The notes under the pieces are model-generated. The model was given only the letters and a program-made list of their open reading frames with translations. It searched no databases and was not told the origin of the DNA. A stretch of 64,000 bases of DNA from Bradyrhizobium sp. CCGUVB1N3. GTDB lineage: Bacteria; Pseudomonadota; Alphaproteobacteria; Rhizobiales; Xanthobacteraceae. The translations under genes were made by a program, and so were the position numbers. Location: assembly GCF_024199925.1 (NCBI RefSeq), contig NZ_JANADR010000001.1, positions 8,373,501-8,437,500 of the forward strand, read 5' to 3'. Position 1 is the first letter of the stretch. Each line of letters begins with the position of its first letter. This document shows positions 19,953-27,324 of this stretch, piece by piece.

Positions 19953-20843
19953 TCAATAGCCGCGGCCCCACCAGTAGCAGAAGCGCTCGACGTTGGCGGC
20001 AAGGCCGTTCTCGTAGTTTGCCCACTTCTCGTATTTCGGCAGCTTGACCTCCTTCATCGCGGTGTCGAAGCATTTGCCGGCGTCGGCCGCCTTCTTCACC
20101 TCGGCGGAGAGATCTTCCATGTAGGCGATGTCGTCCTCTACGTCCTTCTTGGTGCCGAGGCGTCCGCCGGCATTGGGGTGACCGGGAATCAACCTGTCCC
20201 AGTTCAGCGAGGCGAGCTTCTTCAGCGAGGCGATATATTCCAGCGGCGAGGCGTTGTCCGGGATGTTGCGGAACTGGATGCTCTCGATCGGCGCGAAATC
20301 GACGACGAAGACCAGCTTCTCCTTCGGCAGCCGCATCACCAATGAATTGTCCGAATGGTTGCGGCCGACATAGACCAGCTCCAGCGTGGTGCCGCCGAGC
20401 CTGATGGTCTTCTTGTCGTCGACGACCTGGTCAGGCATCACGACATCTGCCAGCAGCGCGTTCTGTTTCTTCAAGTCGAGCCAGCGCTCCTTCAACCGCC
20501 GGTGCGCGATGAAGATGGCGCCGAGGTCCTTGAACGCCCGGCCGCCGGCGGCGTGGTCGTAGTGATGGTGGCTGTAGATGACGTATTTGATCGGCTTGTC
20601 GGTGACGGCCTTGATGGCGTCGATATAGGGTTTTGCGGGACGCTCATACGAGATCGGATCGGTGGCGATCACGCCCTGCGAGGTCACGACGAACATCGAC
20701 TGGTGACCGCCGTAGCGGAAGATGTAGACGTTCTCGGTGCCCTCGACCTTCTTGGTCGAGACCTGCGGGGGATTTTGCGCCCATGCGGAGCCACATGCGG
20801 TGAGGATCGTGGTGATGACGGCCAGACGATGGACTATTTTCAT
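19953..20843 (-). CDS. secreted metallo-beta-lactamase-fold hydrolase
   Basis: 296 aa. The signal peptide ends at GSAWA-QN, and a mature MBL-fold domain follows. The zinc motif YSHHHYDHAAGG (H-x-H-x-D-H) and later His residues in YVGRNHSDNS and LIPGHPNAGG fit a dinuclear site. ATG 20843 gives the clear signal sequence; the longer frame upstream is not coding. Substrate unknown; relatives include quinoprotein-relay-like and lactonase-type hydrolases. Confidence 0.85.
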   Translation of the reverse strand: MKIVHRLAVITTILTACGSAWAQNPPQVSTKKVEGTENVYIFRYGGHQSMFVVTSQGVIATDPISYERPAKPYIDAIKAVTDKPIKYVIYSHHHYDHAAGGRAFKDLGAIFIAHRRLKERWLDLKKQNALLADVVMPDQVVDDKKTIRLGGTTLELVYVGRNHSDNSLVMRLPKEKLVFVVDFAPIESIQFRNIPDNASPLEYIASLKKLASLNWDRLIPGHPNAGGRLGTKKDVEDDIAYMEDLSAEVKKAADAGKCFDTAMKEVKLPKYEKWANYENGLAANVERFCYWWGRGY

Positions 20844-20898
20844 CGGTGATGTTCCGGGTGGGAGGTAGCGCGGGACTGCAGTTGACTTCGTCGATACA

Positions 20899-20923
20899 AA
20901 CGCTGGCGGAACCGTTTTATTCC
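20899..20923 (-). promoter_or_regulatory. possible EcfG-type stress promoter
   Basis: On the minus strand GGAAT and CGTT are separated by 16 nt, one mismatch from the GGAAC-N16/17-CGTT consensus of the general-stress sigma factor EcfG in alphaproteobacteria. It lies about 56 nt before the MBL hydrolase start. Confidence 0.3.
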
Positions 20924-21487
20924 GATCTCGGAACACGCGCGTCGGGGCTTCACATTTGCCGGCAGAGCCATTGATCCCGCTTGACAGTTTTATGGCGCGG
21001 GAGGAGCATGCCGGTGGTCGCCCAGCGCGACGCGTAACGTCCATGTCATGAGCAAGGGGAGGTCTATGACACCACCTCCGCAGATCCAGCCGCGTTAAGT
21101 GCGACGGAGCTCGTTCGGACTATCGCATAGCGGCAAAATCCGCGAACGGCACGCCGGGTCAAGGTGAAGTGGGCCGCATCAGTGAGGCATGGCCCCTTAC
21201 CTTCCCGGCGGTGTAGTTTTAGCACCAGCGCACTGTGTCGGTGATGATGATGCGGTCTCGTGATTGCATTGTGTCCACGCCCTTGTGCATGCTCGAACAA
21301 ATCACTGAGCCATCGATGATAGACCGGCTGCCTGTCGCGCAGATTGCCGCGATCGTGCAGTGGACGTCCGCTGTGGTGCGGTTCCCGATTCATGCGACGC
21401 AACAAAGCCAAGAGAAAGTCGCCGCGACGGCAAACTTCCGACACAGGACCGGGGCGAATAGCGATGATCCGACATGACTCGTACACA

Positions 21488-21515
21488 AAGGCGGTGCCGG
21501 TTCTGACACCGCCTT
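21488..21515 (+). terminator. 9-bp hairpin upstream of the MscS gene
   Basis: AAGGCGGTG and CACCGCCTT form a perfect stem around a 10-nt loop, followed by a T-rich stretch (TTAGCTATTTCT). It ends 21 nt before the MscS start codon, so it either stops a transcript coming from the gap or structures the MscS leader. Confidence 0.45.
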
Positions 21516-21536
21516 AGCTATTTCTGGGAACTCATC

Positions 21537-23867
21537 GTGTCGCAAAGGCTGTCTTCGGCGCTTCTCGCTGCCTGCATCTTCCTCGCGATCTCAGCTCTAT
21601 CCGGTGCACGCGCCGAACCGGCGCCGCCCGCGACCGGCAGTGCTGCAATGCTCTCCCCGGAGCAGGCCCGGCGCGCGCTGGACACGCTGCAGGACGATCA
21701 GAAGCGTGCCCGGATGATCGACACGCTGCGCGCGATCGCTAGTGTGTCGGATCAGCCGCAGGCCACAACGCCCGCGCCCGAGCAGAAGTCCTCCGCTTCG
21801 CTGTCAGCCGACGGCCTCGGCGCGCAGCTCCTGCTGACTGTCTCGGAAGAGATCGGCGAGATCTCGCGTCAGGTCGCCGACATGGCGCGGACACTTACGC
21901 ATTTTCCGGCGTTCTACTACTGGATCGTGCGGACGGCGAATGACCCCGCCGCCTACAATCTGCTGATCGAGATCGCGTGGAAGCTGGCGCTGGTGTTCGG
22001 CTGTGCCTTCTGCGCCGAATGGCTGATTTTTCGCCTGATCAGGCGTCCGGTCGCATTCCTGGAAGCGCGCGTGCCGCAGGCTCCGCACCTGCCCACGCAG
22101 GCGCTCCCCATCGTCGATCCGTCGTCCGTAGCCGCCGAGCCTGAGCTGCATCGCCGCCGCGCCAGTCTGGCCCGGGCCTGGCAGCTCCTGCTCCGTCTGC
22201 CCTTCGTGCTCGGCCGGCTCGCGATCGAATTGGTCCCGGTGTTCGCCTTTGTCGGCACCGCCACGACGTTGCTCGGTACCGAGATTGGTGAGCCGGCAAC
22301 CGTTCGCCTCGTCATCCTCGCCGTCATCAATGCTTATGCCTTCTCGCGAGGACTCATCTGTCTTGTCCGGGTGCTGGCGGGGCCCTTCGGCCTCTTTCCG
22401 GTTCGCGCCGAGACCGCGGCCTATATCGAGATCTGGGCGCGGCGCATCGTCGGCGTCGGCGTGTCCGGCATCGCCTTTGCCAACGTGGCGCTGCTGCTCG
22501 GCTTGCATCGGGTCGGCTATGCGGCCTTGCTGCGCATGGTCATGCTGATCGTGCATCTCTTCATCGTGGTCATCATCCTGCAATGCCGCCGCCAGGTCGC
22601 CGAGGCCATTCGGGCGCCTGCCGGCCGGCAGGGTCTTGCGGCAAGGATACGCAGTCGCGTTGCCAGCATTTGGCATTATCTTGCTATTGCACTCGATCTG
22701 GCCCTGTGGGCCGTCTGGGCGCTCAACATCCGTGACGGCTATTCGCTGCTGCTCCAATATTTCGTCGGTACCATCGCGGTTGCGCTGATCACGCGCGTCG
22801 CCATCATGGTGACGCTGAGCCTGATCGATCGTGGCTTCCGCATCAATCCGGAGATCCTCCAGCGCTTTCCCGGCCTCGAGATCCGCGCCAACCGCTATCT
22901 GCCCCTGCTGCGCAAGATCGTCTCGGGCATCATCGCCTTTATCGGATTCGTGGCCGTGCTGGAGGTCTGGGGCGTGGATGCCGTCGTCTGGTTCTATGGC
23001 GGACAGATCGGCAGCCGGCTCATCTCCGCGGTGGTGACGATCGGCATCGCCGCGGTGATCGCGGCGGCGATCTGGGAGGCCAGCAACGCGCTGATGGACC
23101 GGCAGGTCAATGTCCTGTCGCGCGACGGCCACTACGCCCGCGCGGCGCGTCTGCGCACGTTCCAGCCGATGCTGCGGACGGCGTTGCTCTGCCTGATTGC
23201 GACGGTCGTCGGTCTCACCGCGCTCAGCGAGATCGGCGTCAATGTCGCGCCGCTCCTGGCGGGGGCCGGCATCGTCGGCATCGCCATCGGCTTGGGCTCG
23301 CAAAAGCTGGTGCAGGATCTCATCACCGGCCTGTTCCTCCTCCTCGAGAATACGGTCCAAGTCGGCGACACCGTCAGCGTCTCCGGGCTGACGGGCGTGG
23401 TCGAAAACGTCTCGATCCGCACCATTCGCCTGCGCACCGGCGACGGATCCGTGCACATCGTGCCGTTCAGCGCGGTGACCACCATCACCAATTCAAGCCG
23501 TGGCGCGGGCAATGCATCCGTCAGCGTCAATGTCGCCTACAAGGAGGATACCGATCGCGCCGGACAAATCCTCAAGGATATCGTCGATGAAATGCGCCGG
23601 GAGCCGGAATTTCGCGCCGCGATCCGCGGCGATCTCGAGCTTTGGGGCATCGACAAGGTGGATGGTTCGATGGTGTCGATCGTCGGCCAGATCCGCTGTA
23701 CCGACAGCGGCCGTTGGCCGGTTCAACGCGAGTTCAATCGCCGCATGAAGCTGCGCTTCCAGGAAAATGGAATTGAGATTGCTTCCTCCGCCCAAACCAT
23801 CCTGACGCAGATCGCCGCGCCGGCCGACACGGCCTCGAACCTGACCTTACGACGGGCGACCGGCTGA
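21537..23867 (+). CDS. large MscS-family mechanosensitive channel
   Basis: 776 aa. A signal peptide is followed by a periplasmic segment (to ~120), several membrane helices and a C-terminal MscS core. The pore helix shows the Gly/Ala pattern of LLAGAGIVGIAIGLGSQKLV, then the beta domain DLITGLFLLLENTVQVGD and the vestibule. The extra N-terminal helices resemble YbiO/MscM-type channels rather than the 286-aa MscS. It opens on osmotic downshock in the inner membrane. GTG 21537 is used; TGGGAA precedes it. Confidence 0.87.
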   Translation: MSQRLSSALLAACIFLAISALSGARAEPAPPATGSAAMLSPEQARRALDTLQDDQKRARMIDTLRAIASVSDQPQATTPAPEQKSSASLSADGLGAQLLLTVSEEIGEISRQVADMARTLTHFPAFYYWIVRTANDPAAYNLLIEIAWKLALVFGCAFCAEWLIFRLIRRPVAFLEARVPQAPHLPTQALPIVDPSSVAAEPELHRRRASLARAWQLLLRLPFVLGRLAIELVPVFAFVGTATTLLGTEIGEPATVRLVILAVINAYAFSRGLICLVRVLAGPFGLFPVRAETAAYIEIWARRIVGVGVSGIAFANVALLLGLHRVGYAALLRMVMLIVHLFIVVIILQCRRQVAEAIRAPAGRQGLAARIRSRVASIWHYLAIALDLALWAVWALNIRDGYSLLLQYFVGTIAVALITRVAIMVTLSLIDRGFRINPEILQRFPGLEIRANRYLPLLRKIVSGIIAFIGFVAVLEVWGVDAVVWFYGGQIGSRLISAVVTIGIAAVIAAAIWEASNALMDRQVNVLSRDGHYARAARLRTFQPMLRTALLCLIATVVGLTALSEIGVNVAPLLAGAGIVGIAIGLGSQKLVQDLITGLFLLLENTVQVGDTVSVSGLTGVVENVSIRTIRLRTGDGSVHIVPFSAVTTITNSSRGAGNASVSVNVAYKEDTDRAGQILKDIVDEMRREPEFRAAIRGDLELWGIDKVDGSMVSIVGQIRCTDSGRWPVQREFNRRMKLRFQENGIEIASSAQTILTQIAAPADTASNLTLRRATG

Positions 23868-23959
23868 TTTTCGTCCTTGCCTCCTGAACGGCGACATCGT
23901 TCACTTCTCTCCACAAACATGCCCGCGGTCAACGGTGGGTGGAAGCGGGAGGCCGGGGA

Positions 23960-24961
23960 ATGATGGGTGGATTGTCGGCCGGATTGCGCGGGTGCGTCAC
24001 TGCGATTTGCGCATTGATCGGACTTGTCGCGTCTGCCGCACCAGGGACGACCCAGCCGTTCCCGTCGCGGCCCATCACACTGGTGGTGCCGTTTGCGGCG
24101 GGCGGGCCGACCGACACGCTGGCGCGGATTCTCGCCGAGCGGATGGCGGCCGATCTTCACGCAACGATCGTGGTGGAGAATGTGGTCGGCGCGTCCGGCA
24201 GCATCGCAGGCGCGCGCGTGGCGCGGGCAGCCCCTGACGGCACCACGATCACCATCGGTCATTGGGGCACGCATGTGCTGAACGGAGCGGTCTACAAGCT
24301 CAGCTACGACGTGCTTGCCGATTTCGAACCGATCGCGCTGGTTGCGAGCGGGCCGCAGCTCATCGTCGGCAGGAAGACTCTCGAGGCCGGCAATCTCAAG
24401 GAGCTGATCGCCTGGCTGAAGGACAATCCGAACAAGGCGTCAGCCGGGACGGCCGGCGCCGGTTCCGGCGCGCATGTCGCCGGCGTGTTCTTCAAGACGA
24501 GGACCGGCACGGAATTCCAGTTCGTGCCCTATCGGGGCGCCGGGCCGGCCATGATCGACCTCGTGGCCGGGCAGATCGACCTGATGTTCGATCAGGCGTC
24601 GAATTCGTTGCCGCAGATCAAGAACGGCACGATCAAGGCGTTTGCGGTGACCTCGCCGACGCGACTTGCCTCCGCGCCCGACATTCCGACGGTCGACGAA
24701 GCGGGCCTCCCCGGCCTCTACATTTCCTACTGGCACGGATTATGGGCGCCGAAGAACACGCCCAGGGACGTCGTCGAGCGGCTCAACGCGGCCATCGTTG
24801 CCGCGCTCGCCGATCCCACCGTCCGTCAGCGCTTCGCGGAGCTCGGTCAGGAGATCCCGCCGCGCGAGCAGCAGGCTCCGGCCGCACTCACAGCGTTCCA
24901 GAAAGCCGAGACCGACAAGTGGTGGCGCATCGTGAAGATCGCCGACATCAAGGCGGAATAG
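23960..24961 (+). CDS. Bug/TctC-family periplasmic binding protein
   Basis: 333 aa. A signal peptide precedes the Bug-family opening P-F-P-S-R-P-I-T-L-V-V-P-F-A-A-G-G. The AGSGAHVAGVFF and VPYRGAGPAMIDLVAGQIDLMFDQ segments are typical ligand-pocket loops of these carboxylate-binding proteins. ATG 23960 follows GGGAGG by 7 nt. No TctA/TctB membrane partners are nearby, as is usual for orphan Bug proteins in proteobacteria. Confidence 0.87.
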   Translation: MMGGLSAGLRGCVTAICALIGLVASAAPGTTQPFPSRPITLVVPFAAGGPTDTLARILAERMAADLHATIVVENVVGASGSIAGARVARAAPDGTTITIGHWGTHVLNGAVYKLSYDVLADFEPIALVASGPQLIVGRKTLEAGNLKELIAWLKDNPNKASAGTAGAGSGAHVAGVFFKTRTGTEFQFVPYRGAGPAMIDLVAGQIDLMFDQASNSLPQIKNGTIKAFAVTSPTRLASAPDIPTVDEAGLPGLYISYWHGLWAPKNTPRDVVERLNAAIVAALADPTVRQRFAELGQEIPPREQQAPAALTAFQKAETDKWWRIVKIADIKAE

Positions 24962-25142
24962 GGCTCGGCGTTAACTCTTGTGGCTGGCCTGATGCAGCAG
25001 CGGCAGCCTGCGTCATTCTTCATCACACGCGCGTCGCTGCGGTGCGAGATCACAATCAGGGCTTGACCTGTAACGTCCTTGATCTCAATCGAGGGGTGGC
25101 CGACAATGTTTGTTCTCACATAAGAAACTCTTGGGGGAATTC

Positions 25143-26792
25143 GTGAATAGACCTGACCGGGTCAGCGCCCACTCAACGCCTTCCAGCTCGCCGCGTGGCA
25201 TGACGCTGCTCCGCGATCCCTTGCTCAACAAGGGCACCGCTTTCACCGAACAGGAGCGTGCCGCGCTCGGCCTGCGAGGCCTGTTGCCGCCTTGCGTGCT
25301 GACGATGGAGGACCAGGCGGAGCGCGTCTTGATCAATCTGCGCAATCTGCCGAGCGATCTCGAGAAGTATGTTGCGCTCAACGCGTTGCATGATCGCAAC
25401 GAGGCGCTGTTCTTTCGCGTCGTCTGCGACAATATCGATGAGATCCAGCCGCTGATCTACACCCCGACGGTCGGGCTCGCCTGCCAGAAATACGGCCTGA
25501 TCTTCCAGCGTCCACGCGGCATGTTCATCTCCTCGCGCGACCGCGGCCAGATTGCCGAGCTCCTGAAGAACTGGCCTTATCCGGCGAAGCTGATCGTGGT
25601 GACCGATGGCGAACGGATTCTCGGTCTCGGCGACCTCGGTGCCAACGGCATGGGCATCCCGGTCGGCAAGCTCTCGCTCTATTCGGCCTGCGCCGGCGTG
25701 CATCCGGAGCAGTGTCTGCCGATCGTGCTCGACGTCGGCACCAACAATGAGGAGCTGCTGCGCGATCCCTATTATCTCGGTTTGCGCGAACGACGCCTGA
25801 CGGGCGAAGCCTATGACAGTTTCGTCGACGAGTTCATGCAGGCCGCGCGCAAGACGTTTCCGGGCGTGCTGATCCAGTTCGAGGATTTTGCCAACCACTC
25901 CGCGTTCAAGCTTCTGCACAAATACCGGGACGAGGTCTGCGTCTTCAACGACGACATCCAGGGCACGGCGGCGGTGGCGCTTGCCGGCCTGTTCTCGGCT
26001 CTGCGCGTCAGCGGCGGCAAGCTCAGGGATCAACGCATCCTGTTCCTGGGCGCGGGCGAGGCGGCGACCGGCATCGCCGATCTCGTGGTCTCGGCGATGA
26101 TGGCGGAGGGCGCCTCCGAAGCCGAAGCGCTGGGGCGCAACTGGCTGGTGGATTCCCGCGGCCTCGTCGTCAAGGGGCGGGCCGGCCTGTCCGGTCACAA
26201 GCTGCGCTACGCCCACGACCATGGGCAGATCGCCGACTTCCCCGCGGCGATCGAAACGCTGAAGCCGACCGCGATCATCGGCGTGGCGGCGGTCGGTGGG
26301 GCGTTCACGCCGGACGTCCTCAAGGCGATGGCGAAACTCAACGCGCGTCCGATCGTGTTCGCGCTCTCCAACCCGACCTCGAAGGCGGAGTGCTCGGCCG
26401 AGGATGCCTATCGCTACACCGAGGGCCGCGCGCTGTTCGCCTGCGGCAGTCCCTATGACCCGGTGACGCTCAACGGCAGAACCTTCGTCCCGCGCCAGGG
26501 CAACAACTCCTACATCTTCCCGGGCGTCGGCCTCGGCGTGATCGCCAGCCGGTCGCGCCTCGTGACCGACGAGATGTTCATGGCCGCCGCGCATTCGCTC
26601 GCCGATTGTGTCGGCAGGGACGATCTCGACCAGGGCAGCCTTTATCCGGCGCTGCCGCGCATCCGCGAGGTCTCGGCCAAGATCGCCGCCGCGGTCGCCC
26701 AGGTTGCCTATCAGCGCGGCCTTGCGGAAGGGCCGGCGCCAAATGACGTGATGGGCCTCGTCCGGTCGCTGATGTACGAGCCGCACTACTGA
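25143..26792 (+). CDS. maeA: NAD-dependent malic enzyme (oxaloacetate-decarboxylating)
   Basis: About 549 aa, close to MaeA/SfcA. The family segment YTPTVGLACQKYGLIF, the catalytic region RGMFISSRDRG, the metal-binding EDFANHSAFKLL and FNDDIQGTAAVALAG, and the dinucleotide motif FLGAGEAATGIADL are all present. It converts malate to pyruvate and CO2. GTG 25143 with GGGGGAA upstream is preferred over a TTG at 25110. In rhizobia malic enzymes feed pyruvate to the TCA cycle from dicarboxylates. Cofactor NAD rather than NADP is inferred from the subfamily. Confidence 0.9.
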   Translation: MNRPDRVSAHSTPSSSPRGMTLLRDPLLNKGTAFTEQERAALGLRGLLPPCVLTMEDQAERVLINLRNLPSDLEKYVALNALHDRNEALFFRVVCDNIDEIQPLIYTPTVGLACQKYGLIFQRPRGMFISSRDRGQIAELLKNWPYPAKLIVVTDGERILGLGDLGANGMGIPVGKLSLYSACAGVHPEQCLPIVLDVGTNNEELLRDPYYLGLRERRLTGEAYDSFVDEFMQAARKTFPGVLIQFEDFANHSAFKLLHKYRDEVCVFNDDIQGTAAVALAGLFSALRVSGGKLRDQRILFLGAGEAATGIADLVVSAMMAEGASEAEALGRNWLVDSRGLVVKGRAGLSGHKLRYAHDHGQIADFPAAIETLKPTAIIGVAAVGGAFTPDVLKAMAKLNARPIVFALSNPTSKAECSAEDAYRYTEGRALFACGSPYDPVTLNGRTFVPRQGNNSYIFPGVGLGVIASRSRLVTDEMFMAAAHSLADCVGRDDLDQGSLYPALPRIREVSAKIAAAVAQVAYQRGLAEGPAPNDVMGLVRSLMYEPHY

Positions 26793-26876
26793 CGGCGCCG
26801 CCGCCCGCCCCGGCGACCGGATCGGTCAGCACCACGGCACTATCTGAGGTGGAAACGCCGTTGCGCGGTGCGGCCG

Positions 26877-26903
26877 CATATGCGACGATCTGTAGCGTTA
26901 CAA
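26877..26903 (+). promoter_or_regulatory. putative BlaI operator before blaI-M56 operon
   Basis: The core GCGACGATCTGTAGCGTTAC lies about 30-55 nt before the blaI-like start. It shares GACGATCTGTAGC-type sequence with the perfect palindrome at 30331-30351. Here the arms ATGCGAC/GTAGCGTT match only partly. BlaI/MecI dimers bind CTAC-n-GTAG-like dyads, so this is a plausible autoregulatory site. Confidence 0.55.
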
Positions 26904-26931
26904 TAAACCTTCAGCCGCAAGGTCACACATC

Positions 26932-27324
26932 ATGGACGATCGTTTGCCCGAACTGGGCGACCTCGAGCGCGAGGTCATGCAATTGGTTTGGGCTCACGGG
27001 CCGGTGACGGCCGAGGTCGTGCGTGAACGGCTGCCGCGTCGTCTCAAGGAATCGACAGTCCGCACCGTCCTGCGCCGGCTGGAAGAGAAAGGCTACGCGC
27101 GGCACACTGTGGACGGACGCACCTATGTCTACCAGGCGGTCGAGCCCCGCGCGCGCGTCGCGGCGAAGGCGGTCCAGCGCATCGTCGACTGGTTCTGCAA
27201 CGGCTCGATCGAGGAGGTGCTGGTCGGCATGGTCGATAATGCGATGCTCGATCAGCAACAGTTGCGCACGCTGGCTGACCAGGTGGCCAAGGCGAAAAAG
27301 GTAAGGGGAGTGAAGAAGGAATGA
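26932..27324 (+). CDS. BlaI/MecI-family transcriptional repressor
   Basis: 130 aa winged-helix repressor. The N-terminal part, L-P-E-L-G-D-L-E-R-E-V-M-Q-L-V-W, and the recognition helix with STVRTVLRRLEEKGYA are the family's signature. The C-terminal helices form the dimer. Members repress beta-lactamase or cell-wall genes until the partner membrane protease (BlaR/MecR) triggers its cleavage. The M56 protease gene overlaps its stop by 4 nt, the normal arrangement. Confidence 0.88.
   Translation: MDDRLPELGDLEREVMQLVWAHGPVTAEVVRERLPRRLKESTVRTVLRRLEEKGYARHTVDGRTYVYQAVEPRARVAAKAVQRIVDWFCNGSIEEVLVGMVDNAMLDQQQLRTLADQVAKAKKVRGVKKE

Larger units (their letters stand above)
20844..21536. other. long intergenic region, no assigned gene
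   Basis: Nearly 700 nt separate the MBL hydrolase and the MscS channel. It contains a GGAAT-N16-CGTT promoter-like pair (20899-20923, minus), a 10-codon open frame with a strong ribosome site (GGGGAGG before ATG 21066, MTPPPQIQPR), and a 9-bp hairpin at 21488-21515. Two longer frames exist (minus 21064-21486, plus 21235-21477), but neither has a ribosome site or a recognisable product. The hairpin right after the plus frame could end an unknown transcript. Confidence 0.4.

Noticed and set aside
21804..23456. 550-aa minus-strand frame
   Set aside because: Antisense shadow of the MscS gene, rich in His, Asp and Gln repeats typical of such artefacts.
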